NCBI RefSeq assembly: GCF_002288925.2
Contig: NW_022098031.1
Span: forward strand, 2,511,159-2,575,158
Source of the DNA: Delphinapterus leucas
Taxonomy: Eukaryota > Chordata > Mammalia > Artiodactyla > Monodontidae
Length of the DNA: 64,000 nt
Direction: 5' to 3'
The notes under the pieces were generated by a model. It made no database searches, was not told the origin of the DNA, and worked only from the letters and a program-made list of their open reading frames with translations. Shown here piece after piece: positions 57,901 through 64,000 of this stretch. The stretch's first letter is position 1; every line of letters begins with the position of its first letter. The position numbers and the translations under genes were made by a program.

Positions 57901-58855
57901 CTGCAGACCCAACAACGGCTTCATTTAAAGCAATCATTAATAAAACTAAAGGGAGAAATAAACAGCAACACAATAATAGTAGGGGAACCATTACCCCACT
58001 TTTAACATTGGAAAGATCATCTGGACAGAAAATCAATAAAGAAACAATGGACTTGAATAACTCTATAGACCAAATAGACTTAATGGACATATTCTGTATT
58101 CAACAGAACCAGAATACACATTCTTCTCAAGCACATATGGAACATTCTCCAGGATAGATCATATGCTGGGCCACAAAGAAAGTCAACAAATTTAGGAAGA
58201 CTGACTGCATATCACGATGAACACTACGGTATGAAATTAGAAATCAAGAACAGGAGGAAAATTCACAAATACGTGGAAATTAAACAATACACTCCTGAAT
58301 GATTAATCAATAGGTCAAAGAAGAAATCAAAAAGTAAATCAGAAAGTATATTGAGACAAATGAAAATAGAAATACAACATACTAAATAAAGCTTATGGAA
58401 TACTGCAAAAGCAGTTTTAAGAGGAAAGTTTTAGTGATAAATGCCTATGATAAGAAAAAAGTTCTCAAACATCCTAACTTTATACCTCAAGGAACTAGAA
58501 AAAGAAGAACAAACTAAGTCCAAAGATAGTAGAAAGAAAGAAATAATAAAGATCAGAGAAGATTAAATGAAATATAGACTAGAAAAGACAAAAAAAATGA
58601 AACAGTTGTATTTTTTGAAAAGATAAACAAAATTGACAAAACTTTAGCTAGACAAACCAAGGAAAAAGAACAATAACTCAAATTAAAAAATTATAAGTGA
58701 AGGAAGAGACATAACTTCTCTTCCTTCACTTATAATAAGAGAAATATTTGCAAATCATATACCTGATATGGGTTAATATCCAAAATATATAAAGAACGCA
58801 TACAACTTAACAGGAAAAAACAAACCCAAATAATCTGATTAAAAATGGGCAAAGG
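57901..58855 (+). repeat. Old L1 ORF2 fragment with an internal deletion and foldback
   Basis: Endonuclease-to-RT text: 'gggagaaataaacagcaacac', 'gacagaaaatcaataaagaaac', 'aatacacattcttctcaagcac', 'ggaacattctccaggatag', then 'aagataaacaaaattgac'. After an 18-bp inverted repeat at 58691-58735 it jumps to late ORF2 ('gttaatatccaaaatatataaag', 'aaaaatgggcaaag') and stops at the SINE. Confidence 0.85.
58691..58735. repeat. Perfect 18-bp inverted repeat, 9-bp loop
   Basis: 'ttataagtgaaggaagag' (58691-58708), loop 'acataactt' (58709-58717), then its exact reverse complement (58718-58735). It sits at the deletion junction inside the L1 fragment. Confidence 0.97.
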
Positions 58856-59062
58856 GGCTTCCTGGTGGCGCAGTGGTTGAGAGTCCGCCTGCTGTTGCAG
58901 GGGACGCGGGTCCATGCCCCAGTCTGGGAAGGTCCCACATGCCACGGAGCGGCTAGGCCCATGAGCCATGGCCACTGAGCCTGCGTGTCCAGAGCCTGTG
59001 CTCCGCAACGGGAGAGGCCACAACAGTGAGAGGCCCGCGTACCGCAAAAAAAAAAAAAAAAA
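58856..59062 (+). mobile_element. CHR SINE (+)
   Basis: Head 'gggcttcctggtggcgcag', B-box region 'ggggacgcgggtccatgcccc', body 'ggcccatgagccatggcc', end 'gaggcccgcgtaccgc' with a 17-A tail. It abuts L1 text on the left; the right flank is different sequence and no target duplication is obvious, which suggests a rearranged or unusual insertion. Confidence 0.93.
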
Positions 59063-59284
59063 GCACATAGTCTCCTTCCAATTAATTGCTTACATTTTTG
59101 TCTTTTAATTCTGCCAAGCTCTTAGTCATGGGAAATTTTTATAAATTTAGGAAGAATAATTATTTTCCCCCAAAAGATAACTAAGTCAAACATGAATACA
59201 ATTTTAATACTGCTTTCAAAGATAGGAGACCACAGATGTGAGAGTTCACATTTGCTTTTGCTAGTATTTCTATGAGTTGTTCAG

Positions 59285-59447
59285 GGGAATTCCCCGGCCG
59301 TCCAGTGGTTAAGACTCCGTGCTTTCACTGTCAAGGGCCTGGGTTCAATCCCTGGTCGGGGAACTAAGATCCCGTTCCTGCAAGCTGTGCAGTACAGCCA
59401 AAATAAATAAATAAACAAACAAACAAATAAATAAATAAAATAAAAAA
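59285..59447 (+). mobile_element. CHR-1-like SINE (+) with 11-bp TSD
   Basis: Head 'gggaattccccggccgtcc', 'agtggttaagactccgtgc' (A-box region), 'cctgggttcaatccctgg' (B-box region), 'ggggaactaagatcccg', then an AAAT/AAAC-rich tail. 'gagttgttcag' at 59274-59284 is repeated at 59448-59458. A different subfamily from the SINE 220 bases upstream. Confidence 0.95.
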
Positions 59448-59458
59448 GAGTTGTTCAG

Positions 59459-60214
59459 ATAATTTCAGAAAGGTTTTAAAGAGGCAAGAGAAAACATAAA
59501 TGAAAATCAAAGGAAGAAAAGTTCTAAGTGCAGACATAATAAACATGCCATTTGAAGTCTTCAGGAAAAAGAAATTGATCTATTTTTAGCAGCTGGGCAT
59601 TATTTCTTAGCCATTTGCAGAACTAATGAGCTTAAAAGTTAATCCTCCAGTTTTTTCCAAATGTTAGCGTATTTAACCTAGTTTACAAAATGTTCTGAGG
59701 TCAAAGCTATCAACAGATTATTAGAGACTCAGTGACTTTTCTTCTCACTACTCTGATAGCACTGCTATAATCTCCAGCGTCTTTTATAATACAGAGATTC
59801 CAGTTTACAAATACAATAAAAAACAAAAACCAACCTCAAGTGTTCTATTGATCAAATACACGATCAGCTTAGTATATAATATATATGAGACAATGGTAAA
59901 CAAGTTAAGTAAAATTATAAATAAGTGACTTCTCTAAACTCAACCACAGATAAATGATTTTATATTTTGAAAATACATGAAAAAGACTATTCTTTGCAAA
60001 ATCAAAAACGATTTAAGGGGGAAAAATGAGAAGTAAAACTCTTGTCTTTGACACCAATTCCATCTTGTTTTTCTCTTCCTGCCCCCCATTGCTACTCCTC
60101 TTCCTCTAAGTGCCAAGTGCTGACTCCCTGCAACCCTCCCCCACTCTAAGTCAATTTATGTCTCAAGATTTTCTTGATCCTCTCTACTCCATCGTCTAAG
60201 CTTCCCAATTTAAA
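59459..60214. other. Unassigned AT-rich DNA
   Basis: No gene or confident repeat recognised. Confidence 0.45.
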
Positions 60215-60400
60215 ATGCCATTTTCTAAATGTGTCAGCGTGGTATTTCATCAACATGTCTGAGAATCAGAATCATCTAGGTATTTTTTAAAAATATACAC
60301 AGATCTGGCCCCATCCTAGATGTGCTGACTCCAAATGTCGGCAGTAAGGCCCAGTGTTTGAATTAGCTTCCCTGGTGATTCTGATAATCAAGTTTGGGGA
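60215..60400 (+). repeat. MER5A-type DNA transposon (hAT-Charlie)
   Basis: 'gagaatcagaatcatctagg', 'acacagatctggccccatcc', 'gcccagtgtttgaatt' and 'ccctggtgattctgataatc' are in sense MER5A order. Confidence 0.85.
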
Positions 60401-60567
60401 GGACAAGAGCTCAGTCAGCTAAAACAGATGACAAATTTTTAAAATAAATCCAAAAGGCCGTGAATTGCTAAACGTATACTCTTCAGGATCTCACTTGCAC
60501 TTTAACAGGCCATTCATTCACTGGCAAAATTCCAAAAGTAAGCTGGCCATTTCAAATATTCTGGAGA

Positions 60568-60593
60568 TTTTTTTTTTTTTTTTTTTTTTTTTT
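60568..60593. repeat. T26 homopolymer run
   Basis: 26 consecutive T bases. No SINE body is attached on either side, so its origin is unclear. Confidence 0.97.
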
Positions 60594-60599
60594 ACTTAT

Positions 60600-61055
60600 T
60601 CACCACTCACCTTTAGAATACCATACTGAGCTTCCCCAGTTACTGTACTAGGCAGTAGAGATATGCAAATAAATAAGGTGTTACCTTTGCAATAATGGAG
60701 CTATAAGTAGAAGAGAATAACAAGAAACAGATGAGTTTTAAGCACAATAATAGAAATATGAGCCAGAACTTTGGGAATCAAAAGAAGAGAGCAATTTCTC
60801 CTTGGGGAGTTTGGGAAAATGCTATTGGAAAAGGTGATATTTGAGCTGGTCAGAAGATAAGGAGTTCACCAAGTACACAAAGACAAATACTAAAGGATGG
60901 AAAACGGGTGAGAAGTGCAGCCTGCCTAGGCAGTGGACTGTGTAGCTCTTGAGCAGAGAAAGATGATACTGAAAGAATGATTGAAGCCTCATTGTAAAGG
61001 GATTTGAATGCCCTGCTAAGTGCTTTATTCTTAGTCTAAAGGCGGATCAGCTAGG
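60600..61055 (-). repeat. LINE L2 3' region, antisense
   Basis: 'gttactgtactaggcagtagagatatgcaa', 'aaaaggtgatatttgagctggtcagaag' and 'gtaaagggatttgaatgccctgctaag' are antisense L2 words in order. Confidence 0.78.
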
Positions 61056-61690
61056 AATATTTGGTTGCAAGGGATAGAAATCTCAAAGAAAACTGTCTCA
61101 CGGGAGTAGCTTCCATAGCTGGTTGAACCAGGCGTTCAAACTATGCTCCCAAGACTCCCACCCTGACATCTCTGCTTTCCTCCCTGCCGCTTTTTTCTCA
61201 GGCGCCACCTGGTGGCAAGAAAACTGTCAGAGAGCTGGAGCGATATTCTTGCCAGGTACTAATCCAAAAGGAAACAGTATTGCTTTACCTTAGCTCTCCT
61301 CCAGATCTCAAGGTTCTTTCAAGTGGCCAGACTGCTACCAACCACTCCAGAGTCTCATCCTCCCAGGATCTACCGTGGGCAGAATGAGAATATTTCTTCT
61401 GTAGCTTATACTGCACGTTCCAAGAGTCAATCTGATTGTAACCATCTTGGCTTACAGTCCCATCCCTGAACAAATCACTGTGCTGTGAGTTGACAGGGGA
61501 CAGCAGAGAGAGGATGACTGATCGAGACAGGCCAAATGCCCACCTAAAAACAATCCAGTGGTTAGGGGAATTTGGTGCCCTCATCGAAAAGGCCAAAAAA
61601 TGGGGAATTGAACGCTTAGCATCGAAGACAAACAAAACACAAACAGAAGGAATTCTGGTAGTGGACTGAAGAATCGGGGTGAGGAGAGAT
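61056..61690 (+). repeat. Old interspersed repeat, family unassigned
   Basis: 'tttggttgcaagggatagaaatc' at the start, 'ctgacatctctgctttcctcc' in the middle and 'catccctgaacaaatcactgtg' later recall a common eutherian LTR- or MER-type repeat whose name I cannot fix. The 116-codon minus frame at 61285-61635 lies inside it and shows no known domain. Confidence 0.5.
61202..61216 (-). promoter_or_regulatory. Strong CTCF core motif
   Basis: 'gcgccacctggtggc' on the + strand reads GCCACCAGGTGGCGC on the minus strand and fits every position of the CTCF core CCASYAGRKGGCRS. Motif orientation is minus. It lies within an old repeat. Occupancy depends on methylation and cell type and cannot be read from sequence. 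Confidence 0.7.
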
Positions 61691-63162
61691 GGATAACGGA
61701 GTCAAAACAAAAGATTATAGCCTGAATTAAACTGATAGAGTTCATGAGGAGAAGTAAAGGCAAAATCATTTACTTAGTAGAATCTACTCGGCATCTAAAG
61801 GATTGGGTGTGGAAGGGGAGAGAGACAGAGGAGGTGACACTAACTCTGGAGTTCCTACCTTCCACTGCCCCTAAAATTAGCATTTATATGCACAATTGGG
61901 CCTGATGTTAGAAATATTTTCAGTTTAGAACTCACACTTTCTCCAGATAATCTCTAGGCTCATAAGACCCAAATGAGTAAATGCTAAATCTCTCCAAAAT
62001 ACTGAAAACACTGAGAAACCTGCACTAATACCCCCTCACATAAACACACAAGCATACATTTTCTTGGATTTTAATCTATGTGCTAATTAATACAATGTAA
62101 ATTAAAATTGTGAATTTGTGATACTGTTGTTGCCAATACAGCTGATTTTTCAGCAGAAACTTTTAAAAAAGTTATTCCTATGAGCCCTTGAGAAGAATAT
62201 CTCTATCTAAAGGGTTTCTGTTATTTGATTTTAACTGTTTAAAAAATACCTTTAATTACAGCTTGAAAGAAGTTTCAGCGAAAGGTATTTTAAACAAATT
62301 GGAAATGTTAGAACAAAAATAATTCAAAAACTCTACCTGCTTGTTTATCTTTAAGAATAGTAAATATAAAATGTAATTTTAGATGAAGTTTATCAAAGGA
62401 TTCTTTGGAAATGGATATTTTCAAGTCTTACCTACTCCATTAGTCTTTCAACTTGTTGCTCATTATTAAGAAAGATAGAATGTTTTACACACAATATGCA
62501 AGCAATTTAAATTACCTAAGTGAATCCCTTTAAGTAGCTGTCATCTGTTTCTGAACATTCCCTGTCAGAGTAATTCCAGACCCCATTTAACTATGCTACT
62601 CAGTATTTTACTGACACACCACTTTCATGATTGTCTACACACTTAAAACGTATTACATCTAGACTCCATTCAAAGAGCACAGACAGCAAGAGTCTCCTTT
62701 GTAGTGATCTGTTACGTAAGATCTATTCTGTCTTGTGAGGAAAACGTGTTTAAAATGTGTTTTGTGTTGGTTTGAGGGCAACCACAAGAAGGCAGGGCAA
62801 AGCAGAACAAAGGAGGAGAGCTTTAGTCACATTCTTCAGATTCAATGACTTAAAAGCGCAAGTAAGAAGGCGGACCAGCCAGGATGAAGGAACACTCCCA
62901 AAATCTGTACAGAAACAGGCAATACTCATCGTTATTTCATGGGGAGTTCCAGCTAGAAACAATCACTGGCCCATTAAGTACATATTCATCTAGGAGGCAA
63001 GCATGACAGAGACTACAGTCCATGTAGACAAGAGTTCTGGGCCCTCAGCACACATGTTTCTTCTCTACCAGTGGGGATGGGAGAAACAGGGAGCTGGAAG
63101 CTCCAGGAAAGAAGCTAAGGGAAGCTTTTGGGCTTCAATTGTATAAATGTACAGCAGATTTG
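61691..63162. other. Unassigned DNA
   Basis: No gene or confident repeat. Overlapping opposite frames at 62750-62993 (70 and 78 codons) have no known motif. Confidence 0.45.
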
Positions 63163-63310
63163 CATCTCAGCTGAAATAACTGTAAGCGCTATGACCTTGG
63201 ACTTTCAGACCCCGAGCCTCATTTTTCTTGTTTGTGAAATATGATTGACAATGCCTACCTTCAAGGGTGATGGTCAAAATAGTTAGCAATTAGTAAAGTA
63301 CAAGTTCCAA
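63163..63310 (+). repeat. MIR SINE, sense, weak
   Basis: 'gctatgaccttggactttc', 'gagcctcatttttcttgtttgtg' and 'aatgcctaccttcaagggtg' follow MIR order with high divergence. Confidence 0.6.
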
Positions 63311-63667
63311 CCAATCACCAGAGAACAATAGACAATTAGAACAGATAGGCATAGATGGTGAATGCCAGCTTAATATCTGCCCTCCTTCCCCCCACAAAGT
63401 TGATATGGTGATTAAATGATTTGGCTGTGAAAGCTGTAACAGCACAATATCAACAGGAGCTCCAAACGTTTATCTTGTTCTCTTGCTTCTTCCTAATCCC
63501 TGCCCTTCATTCAGGGCACAAGACTGACTCCAAGCACATTCTCTTGTTCTCAATGGCACCATTTCCAAAAAGTCCTACACCTGAATGAAGGTCTAAAAGG
63601 TATCTACCCCACTCGAGGGACTACAGAGAAGTAATCTGTTGCCTGTAAGAAAACATAGGTTAGTTCA
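63311..63667. other. Unassigned DNA
   Basis: No gene or confident repeat recognised. Confidence 0.45.
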
Positions 63668-63682
63668 AAAGACTGTCGTTCA

Positions 63683-63897
63683 GGGCTTCCCTGGTGGCGC
63701 AGTGGCTGGGAGTCTGCCAGCCGGTGCAGGGGGCGCGGGTTCCTGCCTGGGTCCAGGAGGATCCTACATGTCGCGGAGCGGCTAGGCCCATGAGCCATGG
63801 CCGCTGAGCCTGTGTGTCCGGAGTCTGTGCTCCGCAACAGGAGAGGCCACAACAGCGAGAGGCCCGCGTACCGCAAAAAAAAAAAAAAAAAAAAAAA
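63683..63897 (+). mobile_element. CHR SINE (+), young-looking, with near-perfect TSD
   Basis: Head 'gggcttccctggtggcgcag', B-box region 'gggcgcgggttcctgcc', body 'ggcccatgagccatggccg', end 'gaggcccgcgtaccgc' and an uninterrupted run of about 23 A. The flank 'gactgtcgttca' at 63671-63682 recurs as 'gactgtcattca' at 63898-63909, one mismatch. The pure tail and duplicate suggest recent insertion. Confidence 0.95.
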
Positions 63898-64000
63898 GAC
63901 TGTCATTCACTCTTATAACTTCCGTCTATGTTCATTCTTTTTAAATTCCCACGAATTACCACCTAAGTACTGATGATCCCCAGATCTAAGTCTCCAACCC

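Noticed and set aside
61285..61635. 116-codon minus frame as a gene
   Set aside because: It lies in an old interspersed repeat and shows no domain.
1..64000. Ruminant origin
   Set aside because: Ruminant DNA of this length should show BovB or Bov-A repeats. None was seen, while cetacean-type CHR SINEs are frequent.

Overview
This window is mammalian nuclear DNA, most likely from a whale or dolphin. The evidence is the repeat content. There are several tRNA-derived SINEs of the CHR type found in cetaceans, hippos and ruminants, in the 'cttccctggtggcgcagtgg ... ggcccgcgtaccgc-poly(A)' form that I know as abundant in cetaceans. There are also cetartiodactyl L1 3' ends ('tatactccaataaa') and older eutherian repeats (L2, MIR, MLT1, MER5A, Tigger). 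I saw no BovB or Bov-A elements, which argues against a ruminant. The species cannot be fixed from this sequence alone.

I found no convincing host protein-coding gene, exon, tRNA or rRNA. The open reading frames are short, and those I can recognise belong to L1 ORF1 or ORF2 remnants or are chance frames inside repeats. The window is either intergenic (gene-desert-like) or part of a very large intron.

Layout. 1-13 kb: unique AT-rich DNA with ancient L2 and MIR copies, plus an unexplained 0.7-kb segment near 10.0-10.7 kb. 13-21 kb: L1 3' ends, then an old L1 interrupted by one MLT1 LTR and followed by a second in the opposite orientation, then an antisense old L1 holding a MIR. 21-30 kb: mostly unique DNA with MIR/L2 fragments, an L1 inserted into a MIR with a clean target-site duplication (TSD), and a Tigger-type MITE. 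30.4-41.3 kb: a four-level nest. An old L1M (+) was split by a long CHR-type SINE (-), that SINE was split by a full-length younger L1 (-), and that L1 was split by a younger CHR SINE (-). 41-50 kb: mostly unique DNA, an L1 inside a MIR, and an old L1 with a SINE inside it. 50.6-55.2 kb: a second L1 (+) with its 5' end retained but internally deleted. 57-59.5 kb: a degenerate ~145-bp tandem array joined to L1 ORF2 sequence, with an 18-bp foldback and two SINEs. 60-64 kb: MER5A, L2, an old unassigned repeat carrying a strong CTCF-type motif, and a young-looking SINE.

There is no gene system here to describe. The functional story is retrotransposon history: autonomous L1 copies, now dead, and the tRNA-derived SINEs that depended on L1 machinery for mobility. 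I saw no previously undescribed system. The most informative points are the nested chronology, specific inactivating lesions in the full-length L1 (reverse-transcriptase FADD changed to FADA, and a triplicated stop-bearing coiled-coil unit in ORF1), the CTCF motif and the foldback junction. Repeat family names come from recognising sequence, not from a database search, and many boundaries are approximate.
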